From an uncultured Clostridia bacterium (GTDB lineage Bacteria; Bacillota; Clostridia; Oscillospirales; Ruminococcaceae): a stretch of 64,000 nucleotides of DNA. The notes under the pieces were generated by a model. That model searched no databases, had not been told where the DNA came from, and worked only from the letters and a program-made list of their open reading frames with translations. The stretch spans positions 1 through 64,000 of the forward strand of contig CANQLI010000006.1 of the NCBI GenBank assembly GCA_947624675.1. The letters run 5' to 3'. The position numbers and the translations under genes are program-made. Shown piece by piece: positions 34,784 to 43,788 of the stretch (position 1 is its first letter; the number at the start of each line of letters is the position of its first letter).

Positions 34784-36615
34784 TCTACAAATATTACTCC
34801 GAGCTTTTTTATCCAGTAATTTACCTGTAACAGATATGCCTTTGTCTGCGGCGTTGCCATAAGCTGACCGTACCAGTATATCGTTTCCGAGGTGTCGATA
34901 AGCTTTTTAAGCTCCGACTGTTTCAGTATTTCAAATATCGGTGAATTTTTATCCTCCGCCATCGTTTTGAACTCTTTGTCTATCGCCTTAGTGTAGCTTG
35001 GATTGTGAGTCTTTGGATAAGGGCTTTTCTTTCGCCATGTTATCTCTTGCGGAAGAATGTCCTCAAGCGCCTTTCTTAGAAGCCCCTTTTCTCTTCCCTT
35101 GTAATCCTTGTATTCCCAAGGAACATTGTACATATATTCCGCAATACGCCAGTCACAGAAGGGAACTCTCACCTCAAGCCCGCAGCTCATACTCATTCTG
35201 TCCTTTCGCTCAAGCAGGTTTTGCATAAACCAGTAGACATTCAAAAGATACATTTCTCTCATTCTCTTGTCTGTTTCGGTTTTATCAAACTCTCCGCTTA
35301 CCTTGCTTATGGTGTCCTTGTACTTCTGGTACACAAAAGCCTGAGGGTTTATCTTAGAACGAAGTCTGTCATTTAAAAGAGAGGCTCTGAAGCTTGTTGT
35401 CTGTGACCATGGAAATCCGTCGATCATTCGTATTTCCTTATCTCTGTACCAAGGATAACCTCCGAAAAGCTCATCGGCGCATTCTCCGGAAAGCACTACC
35501 GAGCGATCTTCTTTTACTTTTTCACAAAACAGCATTAAGGAAGAGTCTACATCTACCATTCCCGGAAGGTCTCTTGAATCTACCGCCCGGTAGTTAGTTT
35601 CCACAAGCTCGGGAGTGTCAACCGTTATCACTCTGTGGTCGCTTTTGAGGTAATCGCTCATTATACCGATAAAATCATTGTCGCTGTTGGGCTGAAATTT
35701 ATTTTTCTGAAAGTATTTGTCATTGTCAAGATAGTTCACGGAAAAGGTTTTTAGCTGTTCACCCTTTTCCCTGAGAACGCTTGCGGCAATAGAAGATATT
35801 GCGCTCGAATCAAGTCCTCCCGAGAGGAATGTTCCTATTCCGACATCAGATACCATCTGTCGCTTTATGGCGTCATTCAAAAGAAATTTTGTGTGCTCTA
35901 AGACCTCATCAAAGCTCTCGTTATTTTCCTTTTCCGTAAGTTCATAATAAAAGTGCGTCTTTAGTTTTCCGTCTTTAAAGTAGCCGCACTCTCCGGGCCT
36001 TAGCTCATATATGTTTTCAAACACCCCGAAACCGCTTGTTCGTCCCGGCCCTATAAGCATTATCTCGGCAATACCGAGAGTGTTTACTCTGGGCTTTGCG
36101 ATCGGGTTACAGAGTATTCCTTTTATCTCGCTTGCAAACAACAGCTTATCTCCGAACAGTCCGTAGAATAAAGGCTTTACACCCATCTTGTCACGGGCGA
36201 TAAAAAGACTTTTTTTGTTTGCCTCCCATATGGCAAAGCCAAAGATACCGTTGAAGCGTTTTAAGGCATCTTCACGCCACTCTATAAATGCTTTAAGAAC
36301 AACTTCCGTATCGGAATGAGTTTTAAAGCTGTGACCGAGCTTTATAAGCTCCGACCGTATCTCATCGGTATTGTAAAGCTCGCCGTTGTAAACAATTACA
36401 TACTCCTCACCGCCGTGTTCGGCTATCATCGGCTGTGTACCGTTCTCGACATCTATTATCGCCAGTCGGGTGTGTATCAGAACGGCATCGTCCTTTATGT
36501 ATATTCCATCCTGATCCGGACCGCGGTGCTTAAGACAGTTCCTTATCGTTACAGCAACCCTCGGGTCATTTAAAAATAAATCACTTTGATTTATTGCACC
36601 TGCAATAGCGCACAT
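34780..36615 (-). CDS. asnB: asparagine synthase (glutamine-hydrolysing)
   Basis: 611 residues. Cys2 is the glutaminase nucleophile after Met removal (M-C-A-I-A-G). KHRGPDQDG and VYNGELYN complete the N-terminal amidotransferase. The synthetase half has the PP-loop FLSGGLDSSAIS and the ECADELFGGYPWY block. It makes asparagine from aspartate, glutamine and ATP. GAGGTGACAG precedes the ATG. The leader (36616-36720 region) has a small CCGTC/GACGG-like hairpin but no recognisable T-box. Confidence 0.95.
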   Translation of the reverse strand: MCAIAGAINQSDLFLNDPRVAVTIRNCLKHRGPDQDGIYIKDDAVLIHTRLAIIDVENGTQPMIAEHGGEEYVIVYNGELYNTDEIRSELIKLGHSFKTHSDTEVVLKAFIEWREDALKRFNGIFGFAIWEANKKSLFIARDKMGVKPLFYGLFGDKLLFASEIKGILCNPIAKPRVNTLGIAEIMLIGPGRTSGFGVFENIYELRPGECGYFKDGKLKTHFYYELTEKENNESFDEVLEHTKFLLNDAIKRQMVSDVGIGTFLSGGLDSSAISSIAASVLREKGEQLKTFSVNYLDNDKYFQKNKFQPNSDNDFIGIMSDYLKSDHRVITVDTPELVETNYRAVDSRDLPGMVDVDSSLMLFCEKVKEDRSVVLSGECADELFGGYPWYRDKEIRMIDGFPWSQTTSFRASLLNDRLRSKINPQAFVYQKYKDTISKVSGEFDKTETDKRMREMYLLNVYWFMQNLLERKDRMSMSCGLEVRVPFCDWRIAEYMYNVPWEYKDYKGREKGLLRKALEDILPQEITWRKKSPYPKTHNPSYTKAIDKEFKTMAEDKNSPIFEILKQSELKKLIDTSETIYWYGQLMATPQTKAYLLQVNYWIKKLGVIFVD

Positions 36616-37077
36616 ACTGTCACCTCATTTATTAGTTTATGTTAAGTTTGGGAGCTTACCGCCGTAAGACGGACATCTTTCCCTAAGTTATACTATGATT
36701 TGAAAGAGAAATATGTGAGGGAGAGAAAAGAACCTATAAATATAAACTCATAATGACACTCTTAATAGACAGGACGATTTGTTTTATCAAGATTTAGTTT
36801 ACTCGGTTTTTATTTTTGCCCCTCTACTAACAGCGCAAAATCAGGAAAAAATGTACGCAAACGTACATTTTTCATAAAATAAATCATATTTTGTAACAGA
36901 AAGTTTACAATATTCATAGTTTGTTCACAAAACGAATGCCGTGACTTAAGTCAGAATCGTGTATCAGAAAGATGATTTTGTGTAGTATTTAAGCTGAAGA
37001 AAAGCCTGTCAGTAACCTAAGAGCTAACGGATTTCCGGATTTTTGAGTTGGTTTAAGGTATCACTTGTTTAATAATC
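36616..37077. other. long intergenic region between asnB and 37149 gene
   Basis: About 530 bp lie between the divergent gene starts. It holds the asnB leader (36616-36720), the second copy of the dispersed element (36819-36930) and the promoter at 37078. I see nothing coding in the rest: no ribosome site with an open frame of more than a few codons, and no tRNA. Confidence 0.6.
36819..36930 (+). repeat. dispersed intergenic element, copy 2
   Basis: Same element as 8278-8387 (reverse orientation) and 54370-54480. The hairpin core AATGTACG/CGTACATT is at 36850-36869, flanked by A6 and T5 runs. The left end CCCCTCTACTAACAGCGC is closest to copy 1. This copy lies about 200 bp from the nearest gene start, not directly after a stop codon. 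Confidence 0.85.
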
Positions 37078-37106
37078 TTGCTTTTTTTTAAATATTGTGT
37101 TATACT
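37078..37106 (+). promoter_or_regulatory. promoter of membrane protein / EAL pair
   Basis: TTGCTT (37078-37083), 17 bp spacer, TATACT (37101-37106), 42 bp before the next start. Confidence 0.65.
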
Positions 37107-37148
37107 AAAACAAATTAAATCAGAAAAACTATTGAAAGGACGATAGAT

Positions 37149-37655
37149 TTGTTTATTCAATCGACAGAACCTGTAATGGAAACGCTTCAGAATGTGTATA
37201 CACCGTTTCCGTTGTATCTTCATATTATATTTGTTGCAGTGGCTGTGGCGATTTTTTTTGTACAGTTTTACAGAAAGGGCGGGGTTCATTATCTCTTGAT
37301 GACGGCTGCAACAGCGTCTACACTTATAACACAACTGCCGGGATTTTCATCAAGCAAGCTTCTTATCTTTATTCTTGAGATTGAAGAGATAGTGCTTTGT
37401 GTCGGAATATTATTTTTTGCAATATTTAATGCCGTAAAAAATAAAAAGAAAAGGAATATCGCCAAAAAGGACAAGCAGGATAAGGGCGTTGACGAATATC
37501 AACAGGAAACATTCGTATATGAGCCGAAGTATGATGAGCCTCAGCAAAATTCTGAGGAGTTAAAACAAATCGAAGAGGAAATGAACAGGCATACTGATAA
37601 TGATAAAAAAGCCGATAAAAAAGATGACGGCGACCTCAATATATATCTTAACTGA
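37149..37655 (+). CDS. membrane protein with long charged cytoplasmic tail
   Basis: 168 residues, TTG start 8 nt after AAAGGA. Three membrane segments lie in the first ~95 residues. They are followed by a strongly charged Lys/Glu/Asp/Gln tail, probably helical (residues ~96-168). Not recognised. It is 48 nt upstream of the EAL protein in the same direction, so a role in c-di-GMP signalling at the membrane is possible but unproven. Confidence 0.75.
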   Translation: MFIQSTEPVMETLQNVYTPFPLYLHIIFVAVAVAIFFVQFYRKGGVHYLLMTAATASTLITQLPGFSSSKLLIFILEIEEIVLCVGILFFAIFNAVKNKKKRNIAKKDKQDKGVDEYQQETFVYEPKYDEPQQNSEELKQIEEEMNRHTDNDKKADKKDDGDLNIYLN

Positions 37656-37671
37656 AGATAAAAAGGAGGAA

Positions 37672-37696
37672 GCCCTTGTAGGATATATGCAAGGGC
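37672..37696 (+). promoter_or_regulatory. hairpin between Shine-Dalgarno and EAL start codon
   Basis: Perfect 7-bp stem GCCCTTG (37672-37678) / CAAGGGC (37690-37696), 11-nt loop. It lies 2 nt after a near-perfect AAGGAGG (37663-37669) and 7 nt before the ATG at 37704. Folded, it would shorten the 34-nt gap to about 9 nt. No U-run follows, so it is not a terminator. Confidence 0.55.
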
Positions 37697-37703
37697 GGTT
37701 ACA

Positions 37704-38912
37704 ATGAAAATTGACATAAACCTTGATAATATCAATGAGCTTATCCACCAGGCATTAAAGAATAAAGATATAAAGGTGTATTATCAACCTAAATATGATG
37801 CGCTCAATGGAAAGCTTGTAGGTGCGGAAGCGTTGGCAAGGTGGATAGCGGATGAAAAAACTATTATATCCCCATCAATTTTTGTTCCGCTTTTGGAATC
37901 AACCGGACTTGTGATCGAGCTTGACTGGTATATGCTTGATGAGACCTGCCGCTTTTTGAGCGAGAGAAAAAAGCGCGGAGATAAAGTAGTTACTGTATCT
38001 GTGAATTTTTCCAGAATACATACAAAAGAACCGGACACTGTTAAACGAATCTGTGAAATAGTTGACAGCTACGGACTTTCTCATAAGTATATAGAAATAG
38101 AAATAACCGAGTCTGCTCTTACATATAGCGGTGAAACGGTTATTGAATTTGTAAAAAATGTAAGAGATGCAGGCTTTGACGCTGCGATAGATGATTTCGG
38201 AAGCGGACTTTCATCGCTTAATTTCGTTAAAGATGTTCCTGCAAATGTGCTTAAAATAGATAAATCTCTTCTGAGCGGAAACTGTGAAAACGAAAAGGAG
38301 AGAATTGTTTTAGAGAGTATTTTTGATTTTGCTAACCGCCTTAAGCTTACAACAGTCGCTGAGGGAGTGGAAACAAAGGAGCAACTCGGATTTTTGCGAA
38401 CCTGCGGCTGTAACATAATTCAGGGATATTTATTTGCAAAGCCTATGCCGGCGGCGGAGTTTTCAAAGCTTCTTGATTCGGATGATACCGTTTCTGATGA
38501 AGAGGATATTTTAGTCACACAGCCCCACGCAAGTGCTACACAGCTTTTACTTGACGCTGTGTTTATGAGATTTCCTCTTATAATACTCAGCAATCTTACA
38601 CGAAACAGCTTTTATATGATGGTCTATGAAAATTTTTCATCGAAGTCGTGCCCGTCAACCGGTGTTTACACCGAGCTTATACAGCACGGAGCTTCTACAA
38701 TGCACCCGGATGACAGGGAGCTTTTTTCTAAAACATTTGATCTTGAGGACCAGATAAACGCAGTCAGAAACGGTCAGAAAACAAGGACTGTAATAACAAG
38801 ACAGCTTGGAGACGACGGTGTTTACAGACGGGTCGAAACGACCAACTATTATGTAAAGAATCCGTCATCTGAGGATCTACTCGTTATAACCCTTTCAAGA
38901 AATCTGGAATAA
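37704..38912 (+). CDS. EAL-domain c-di-GMP phosphodiesterase with C-terminal sensor-like domain
   Basis: 402 residues. The EAL domain covers about residues 12-255, with Glu42 in the E-A-L motif, VNFSR (metal Asn), EITES, the DDFGSG pair, KIDKSLL and the final AEGVETKEQ Glu. All catalytic residues look intact, so it should degrade cyclic di-GMP. The C-terminal ~120 residues (about 285-402) resemble a PAS-like fold in pattern, but I cannot name it. No GGDEF domain and no membrane segment; it is probably linked to the membrane protein upstream. Translation may depend on the hairpin at 37672. Confidence 0.9.
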   Translation: MKIDINLDNINELIHQALKNKDIKVYYQPKYDALNGKLVGAEALARWIADEKTIISPSIFVPLLESTGLVIELDWYMLDETCRFLSERKKRGDKVVTVSVNFSRIHTKEPDTVKRICEIVDSYGLSHKYIEIEITESALTYSGETVIEFVKNVRDAGFDAAIDDFGSGLSSLNFVKDVPANVLKIDKSLLSGNCENEKERIVLESIFDFANRLKLTTVAEGVETKEQLGFLRTCGCNIIQGYLFAKPMPAAEFSKLLDSDDTVSDEEDILVTQPHASATQLLLDAVFMRFPLIILSNLTRNSFYMMVYENFSSKSCPSTGVYTELIQHGASTMHPDDRELFSKTFDLEDQINAVRNGQKTRTVITRQLGDDGVYRRVETTNYYVKNPSSEDLLVITLSRNLE

Positions 38913-38938
38913 AGCCTGAATACTGGAATGATTGACAT

Positions 38939-39607
38939 ATGAGAATGAGAAGAAAAAAACATCTTGACGAACGGCTTGAGGCTTGTTCCGATTATATAAC
39001 AAGCCTTTATTCCGAGGACAAGAACTTCAAAAGCTTTATTGAAAAGAACGAGTATCTGAATTTAAAAGAGCTTTTTGGAAATGAAAATCCCCTGTATCTT
39101 GAAATAGGCTGCGGAAAGGGTAGCTTTGCGGTAAGGCTGGCGCTTGAAAACCCGGATATAAATGTTCTGGCTGTTGAAAAGATAGGAAATGTTATAGTGG
39201 AAGCAGCGGAAAAGGCAAAGGCTCTTAATATAAAAAATTTAAAGTTTTTATTAGGTCCAGCCGAGTATCTTCCGGCATATCTCAGAGAAAAAAGCGTAAG
39301 CAGACTGTATTTGAATTTTTCCTGTCCTTATCCAAAAAAGAAATATGCGACCCACAGGCTTACTCACAGAAGCTTTCTTGAAATATATAAAAGGCTTTTG
39401 GCTGACGGTGCTCAGATACATCAAAAGACCGATAACGCACACTTTTTTGAGTTTTCAATAGAGGAGCTGTCGCAGTCGGGCTTTAAGCTTAAAAATGTCA
39501 CATTTGATCTGTACTCAAGCGGTCTTGAGGGGAATATCCCCACCGAATACGAGACTAGGTACAAAAATGAAGGCCGCAAGATATATCGGCTCGAGGCATA
39601 TTTGTAA
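38939..39607 (+). CDS. trmB: tRNA (guanine-N7-)-methyltransferase
   Basis: 222 residues. SAM-binding LEIGCGKGSFAV near residues 52-63, then NFSCPYPKKKYATHRLTH and the C-terminal QKTDNAHFFEFS. It methylates G46 of tRNAs. The usual Asp in the N-F-x-D-P-W-P-K motif is Cys here, with W replaced by Y. Two start codons (38939 and 38945) are possible; neither has a strong ribosome site (GGAATG upstream). It follows the EAL gene by 26 nt. Confidence 0.92.
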   Translation: MRMRRKKHLDERLEACSDYITSLYSEDKNFKSFIEKNEYLNLKELFGNENPLYLEIGCGKGSFAVRLALENPDINVLAVEKIGNVIVEAAEKAKALNIKNLKFLLGPAEYLPAYLREKSVSRLYLNFSCPYPKKKYATHRLTHRSFLEIYKRLLADGAQIHQKTDNAHFFEFSIEELSQSGFKLKNVTFDLYSSGLEGNIPTEYETRYKNEGRKIYRLEAYL

Positions 39608-39620
39608 AGGAGAGTATACT

Positions 39621-39911
39621 GTGAAAGAAATAAAAGATCCCGTTAAGGAGGTCAACCGCTTAAGCGTACTGATGGCTGTTTATATTGTGCTGTATGCTGC
39701 CGCAGTCATTCTTGCTATTATAGCTATGTCATCCGGTGTCGGCGTACCTCTTATAATAGCTGCGGTAGTATGCGCTGTGTCGGCACTTGTTATTGACATC
39801 TATGTGAGGACCGCAAGGAGCAGGCTCAATCAAAAGCTCAATGAACAATTTATGGTAGTGGGAATTGATCCTCGTGAGCTTGAAAAAAACAGAAGAAAAA
39901 ATCGCAGATGA
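39621..39911 (+). CDS. small two-helix membrane protein
   Basis: 96 residues, GTG start 6-7 nt after AAAGGAGAG. Two hydrophobic segments (about 14-37 and 40-60) precede a basic Arg/Lys/Asn-rich C-terminus (R-K-N-R-R). Not recognised. It follows trmB by 13 nt and is probably co-transcribed. Confidence 0.7.
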   Translation: MKEIKDPVKEVNRLSVLMAVYIVLYAAAVILAIIAMSSGVGVPLIIAAVVCAVSALVIDIYVRTARSRLNQKLNEQFMVVGIDPRELEKNRRKNRR

Positions 39912-39945
39912 TAAAGTTTACATTTAAAATGAATAAATATACATT

Positions 39946-39990
39946 ATTTCCTGCATATATACATTAAATATGCAGGAAATTTGTTTGTAA
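39946..39990 (+). terminator. terminator before argG
   Basis: 13-bp perfect stem ATTTCCTGCATAT (39946-39958) / ATATGCAGGAAAT (39968-39980), then a T-rich tail. Confidence 0.75.
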
Positions 39991-40006
39991 GCAGTTTTTT
40001 TATAAA

Positions 40007-40051
40007 TTATTCTGAATAAACGCTTGACATTGGATAATTTATGTGTATAAT
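40007..40051 (+). promoter_or_regulatory. argG promoter with upstream palindrome
   Basis: TTGACA (40024-40029), 16 bp spacer, TATAAT (40046-40051). A 13-bp palindrome TTATTC-T-GAATAA (40007-40019) lies 4 bp upstream of the -35. It contains arginine-box-like half-sites, but in outward rather than the usual inward orientation. Confidence 0.65.
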
Positions 40052-40092
40052 TTAGATTTGTAAGCTAAATATGGAAAAAGGAGAATGAAAAA

Positions 40093-41322
40093 ATGGCAAA
40101 AGAAATAAAAAAGGTAGTACTAGCATATTCAGGAGGACTTGATACATCTATAATAATCCCTTGGCTCAAGGAAAACTATAACAACTGTGAGGTAATTGCG
40201 GTTTCCGGAGATGTAGGACAGGGAACCGAGCTTGACGGACTTGAGGAGAAAGCCTTAAAGACAGGCGCTTCAAAGCTTTATATTGAGGACTTGAACAAAG
40301 AGTTTGTTGAGGATTATGTATTTCCGACAGTACAGGCTGGAGCTATTTACGAAAACAGATATATGCTCGGCACATCGTTCGCAAGACCTATTATAGCTAA
40401 GAGAATAGCGGAGATTGCTATAAAAGAAGGCGCTGATGCGATCTGTCACGGCTGTACAGGTAAGGGAAACGATCAGGTCAGATTTGAGCTTGCGATAAAG
40501 GCGTTTGCTCCTGATATGCAGATAATAGCTCCTTGGAGAATATGGGATCTAAAATCCAGAGATGAGGAGATAGATTATGCCGAGGCGCACAATATACCAC
40601 TTAAAATAAACAGAGAAACAAACTACTCAAAGGACAAGAATCTTTGGCACCTTTCTCACGAGGGACTTGATCTTGAAGACCCGGCTAATGAGCCTCAGTA
40701 TGAGAAGGAAGGATTCCTTGAGTTGGGTGTTTCTCCGATACAGGCGCCTGATAAGCCGACATATGTCACCATTCACTTTGAAAAAGGAGTGCCGACCGCT
40801 ATCGACGGTAAGGAGATGGACGGAGTAGAGATTGTAAAAACTCTCAACAAGCTCGGCGGCGAAAACGGAATAGGAATTGAGGACCTTGTAGAAAACCGCC
40901 TTGTGGGAATGAAGTCGAGAGGCGTTTATGAAACCCCGGGAGGAGCGATACTTTACCGTGCGCACGAGGTCCTAGAGACGATAACTATCGACAAGGAGAC
41001 CGCAAGAGTAAAGCAGTATCTCGGAATAAAGTTTGCGGATATAGTTTATAACGGTCAGTGGTTCACGCCGTTAAGAGAGGCGCTTTCTGCTTTTGTGACA
41101 GAAACTCAGAAAACGGTTACAGGAGATGTAAGGCTAAAGCTCTATAAGGGAAATATGATAAATGCCGGAGTTACTTCTCCGTATACTCTTTACGATGAAG
41201 AGGTCGCGACATTTGATGAGGATCACGTATACGATCAGAAGGATTCGGCAGGCTTTATCAATCTGTTCGGACTTCCGATAAAGGTGAAAGCTAAGCTCGA
41301 CCAGAAACGCAATAAGAAATAA
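40093..41322 (+). CDS. argG: argininosuccinate synthase
   Basis: 409 residues. The N-terminal PP-loop [13 protein letters not shown] binds ATP; the citrulline/aspartate region [13 protein letters not shown] and [14 protein letters not shown] are typical. It condenses citrulline with aspartate. It is the first gene of the arginine cluster, behind a strong promoter, with AAAGGAG at a good distance. Confidence 0.97.
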   Translation: MAKEIKKVVLAYSGGLDTSIIIPWLKENYNNCEVIAVSGDVGQGTELDGLEEKALKTGASKLYIEDLNKEFVEDYVFPTVQAGAIYENRYMLGTSFARPIIAKRIAEIAIKEGADAICHGCTGKGNDQVRFELAIKAFAPDMQIIAPWRIWDLKSRDEEIDYAEAHNIPLKINRETNYSKDKNLWHLSHEGLDLEDPANEPQYEKEGFLELGVSPIQAPDKPTYVTIHFEKGVPTAIDGKEMDGVEIVKTLNKLGGENGIGIEDLVENRLVGMKSRGVYETPGGAILYRAHEVLETITIDKETARVKQYLGIKFADIVYNGQWFTPLREALSAFVTETQKTVTGDVRLKLYKGNMINAGVTSPYTLYDEEVATFDEDHVYDQKDSAGFINLFGLPIKVKAKLDQKRNKK

Positions 41323-41341
41323 AGGATTTTAGAAAAATAAA

Positions 41342-41377
41342 CTGTCGGGGCAGCATTTTTTCGTGCTGCCCTTACAG
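41342..41377 (+). terminator. hairpin between argG and argH (partial terminator)
   Basis: Stem CTGT...GGGCAGCA / TGCTGCCC...ACAG with a T-rich loop. The downstream T-run is weak (ACTTTTAT), so read-through into argH is expected. Confidence 0.55.
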
Positions 41378-41411
41378 ACTTTTATAGACGGATTTAAAAG
41401 GAGAGATTTTT

Positions 41412-42788
41412 ATGCCGATGTGGGCGGGAAGATTTTCAAAGGAGATAGACGAGCGTGTAAACGACTTCAATTCGTCTATAAAGTTTGATGCAAGAATGTA
41501 TAAGCAGGACATACAAGGCTCGATAGCTCACGCGACTATGCTCGGAGAACAGGGGATAATAGATAAAACCGACAGCGAAAAGATCATTGACGGATTAAAT
41601 CAGATACTTTCAGATATTGAATCGGGAGAGCTTGAGTTTGATCCTGCCGCTGAGGATATACATATGTTTATAGAGGCAGAGCTTACAAAAAGGATCGGTG
41701 ATGCGGGAAAGCGGCTCCATACCGCGAGAAGCAGAAACGATCAGGTAGCTCTTGATATAAGAATGTATCTTCGAGATGAGATAGTGGAAATCGCAGAGTT
41801 GGTAAAGAAGCTTATAAAGACTGTCACAGATCTTGCGGGTAAGCATCTTAACACGGTAATGCCGGGATATACCCATCTTCAGAGAGCTCAGCCGATAACC
41901 TTCGCACATCACCTTATGGCATATGCAAATATGCTCCTTCGTGACATTGAAAGATTGAAAGATACTTATAAAAGAACCGATAGGCTTCCGCTTGGTTCGG
42001 GTGCGCTCGCGGGTACAACATATCCGATAAACAGACAAAGAGTTTGTGAGCTTCTTGGATTCTCGGAGGTCTGTCAGAATTCACTTGACGGAGTTTCAGA
42101 CAGGGATTTCTGTATAGAACTCGCAAGCACTATTTCTATTCTAATGATGCATCTTTCCAGGTTTTCTGAAGAGATAATAATGTGGTGTTCTTGGGAGTTT
42201 AAGTTTATTGAGCTTGACGACGCTTACGCAACCGGCTCAAGCATTATGCCGCAGAAGAAAAATCCCGATATAACCGAGCTTATAAGAGGAAAGACCGCAA
42301 GAGTTTATGGGGACTTGAACACCTTACTTTCTATGATGAAAAACCTTCCGCTCGCATATAACAAGGATATGCAGGAGGATAAGGAAGCGATATTTGACGC
42401 GGTCGATACTGTAAAGCTATGTATCAGCACATTTATACCGATGCTCTCAACGATGACAGTGCTAAGTGAGAATATGCGGCAAGCCGCAGCGAAGGGATTT
42501 ATAAATGCCACAGACTGTGCAGATTATCTCGTAAAAAAGGGACTGCCCTTCAGGGACGCTTATAAGATAACCGGAACGCTCGTAAAAAGATGTATTGAGC
42601 TTGGCGTTACATTGGAAACGCTTCCATTAAACGAGTATAAAAAGCTGAGCGATAGCTTTGATGAGGATGTTTATAAGGCTATTTCTCTTGAAACCTGTGT
42701 GAACGAGAGAAAATCTCAGGGAGGTCCGTCTCCCGATAGCGTGAAAGCACAGATAGATTATGTGATAGACAATTTAAAGAGGTATTGA
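41412..42788 (+). CDS. argH: argininosuccinate lyase
   Basis: 458 residues. [11 protein letters not shown] at the start, [29 protein letters not shown], and the signature [16 protein letters not shown] with the catalytic Ser loop. It splits argininosuccinate into arginine and fumarate. AAAGGAG precedes the ATG. argC follows after 14 nt. Confidence 0.97.
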   Translation: MPMWAGRFSKEIDERVNDFNSSIKFDARMYKQDIQGSIAHATMLGEQGIIDKTDSEKIIDGLNQILSDIESGELEFDPAAEDIHMFIEAELTKRIGDAGKRLHTARSRNDQVALDIRMYLRDEIVEIAELVKKLIKTVTDLAGKHLNTVMPGYTHLQRAQPITFAHHLMAYANMLLRDIERLKDTYKRTDRLPLGSGALAGTTYPINRQRVCELLGFSEVCQNSLDGVSDRDFCIELASTISILMMHLSRFSEEIIMWCSWEFKFIELDDAYATGSSIMPQKKNPDITELIRGKTARVYGDLNTLLSMMKNLPLAYNKDMQEDKEAIFDAVDTVKLCISTFIPMLSTMTVLSENMRQAAAKGFINATDCADYLVKKGLPFRDAYKITGTLVKRCIELGVTLETLPLNEYKKLSDSFDEDVYKAISLETCVNERKSQGGPSPDSVKAQIDYVIDNLKRY

Positions 42789-42802
42789 AAGGCTGTAAGT
42801 TT

Positions 42803-43756
42803 ATGAAAACAAAGGTGTTTATCGACGGAAAAGAAGGCACGACGGGACTGAAAATTTTTGAGCGTTTTAAAAACCGTGACGACCTTGAAATTATGCTTAT
42901 AGATGAAGAAAAGCGCAAGGATAAAAGTGAGCGCGCTAAATTTATAAATGAATCGGATATTACTTTTCTGTGTCTGCCTGATAAAGCGGCGGTCGAATCA
43001 GTATCGCTTATTGATAAAAATAATGACCATACAAAGATAATTGACGCGTCTACCGCTCACAGGACAGATCCTGAATGGGCATACGGCTTCCCCGAGCTGT
43101 CTTTAGCACATAGAGAAAAAATAAAAAACTCAAGCAGAGTTGCAGTTCCCGGCTGCTATGCAAGCGGATTTATAAGTCTTGTATATCCGCTTGTGTCGGC
43201 AGGGATAATTCCACGAGATTATCCTGTTACCTGTCACGCAGTGTCGGGATATTCCGGCGGCGGAAAAAAGATGATAGCTACTCTTGAGAATGGTGATAAA
43301 CCGAGGGAGTGCTTTTCTCCAAGACAGTATGCGCTTACGCAGAATCACAAGCACCTTCCTGAAATGCAGGCGGTTACAGGGCTTGAGTTTAAGCCGATGT
43401 TCAACCCGATCGTTGACGATTATTATGCGGGAATGGTAGTTACTGTGCCGATAATTACAAGGCTTTTGAACGGCAGATTCACAGCGTTTGACATACACAA
43501 GGCATTAAGCGAGCATTATAAAAACGAGCACTTTGTTAAAGTTATGGAGTTTGGAGGAACGCAAACTCTGTCGGACGGTTTTCTTGCTGCCAACACCCTA
43601 GAGGGAACAAACAATATGCAGATTTTTGTATGCGGAAATGACGAACAGGTGCTTTTGTGTTCAAGGCTTGATAATCTCGGAAAGGGAGCTAGTGGCGCAG
43701 CGGTCCAGTGTATGAACATAATGCTCGGGATAGATGAAGCAACAGGGCTTGAATAG
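42803..43756 (+). CDS. argC: N-acetyl-gamma-glutamyl-phosphate reductase (type 2, short form)
   Basis: 317 residues, the compact type. VFIDGKEGTTGLKI at the N-terminus for NADP, PGCYASGFISLVYPL with the catalytic Cys, and SGYSGGGKKM. It reduces N-acetylglutamyl-phosphate to the semialdehyde. ATG 42803 has GAAAGG about 10 nt upstream; an earlier TTG (42785) overlapping argH is less likely. Confidence 0.95.
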   Translation: MKTKVFIDGKEGTTGLKIFERFKNRDDLEIMLIDEEKRKDKSERAKFINESDITFLCLPDKAAVESVSLIDKNNDHTKIIDASTAHRTDPEWAYGFPELSLAHREKIKNSSRVAVPGCYASGFISLVYPLVSAGIIPRDYPVTCHAVSGYSGGGKKMIATLENGDKPRECFSPRQYALTQNHKHLPEMQAVTGLEFKPMFNPIVDDYYAGMVVTVPIITRLLNGRFTAFDIHKALSEHYKNEHFVKVMEFGGTQTLSDGFLAANTLEGTNNMQIFVCGNDEQVLLCSRLDNLGKGASGAAVQCMNIMLGIDEATGLE

Positions 43757-43788
43757 ATTAAGTTTATCAGACCATAGGGAGAATATCA

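Noticed and set aside
36616..36720. T-box or other amino-acid-responsive leader before asnB
   Set aside because: The leader is short and has no specifier-loop architecture or conserved T-box sequence that I can see.
37687..37707. Six-codon frame (M-Q-G-R-L-Q) overlapping the EAL start codon
   Set aside because: A leader peptide is possible, but its start is 17 nt from the ribosome site and inside the hairpin; the hairpin bridge is the simpler reading.
40007..40019. Calling the argG palindrome a standard ArgR box
   Set aside because: The half-sites face outward with a 1-bp centre, unlike the 18-bp inward-facing consensus, so it is listed only as a palindrome.
41610..42038. 142-codon frame antisense to argH
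   Set aside because: Fully inside argH in the complementary strand with Cys/Arg/Tyr-rich nonsense composition.
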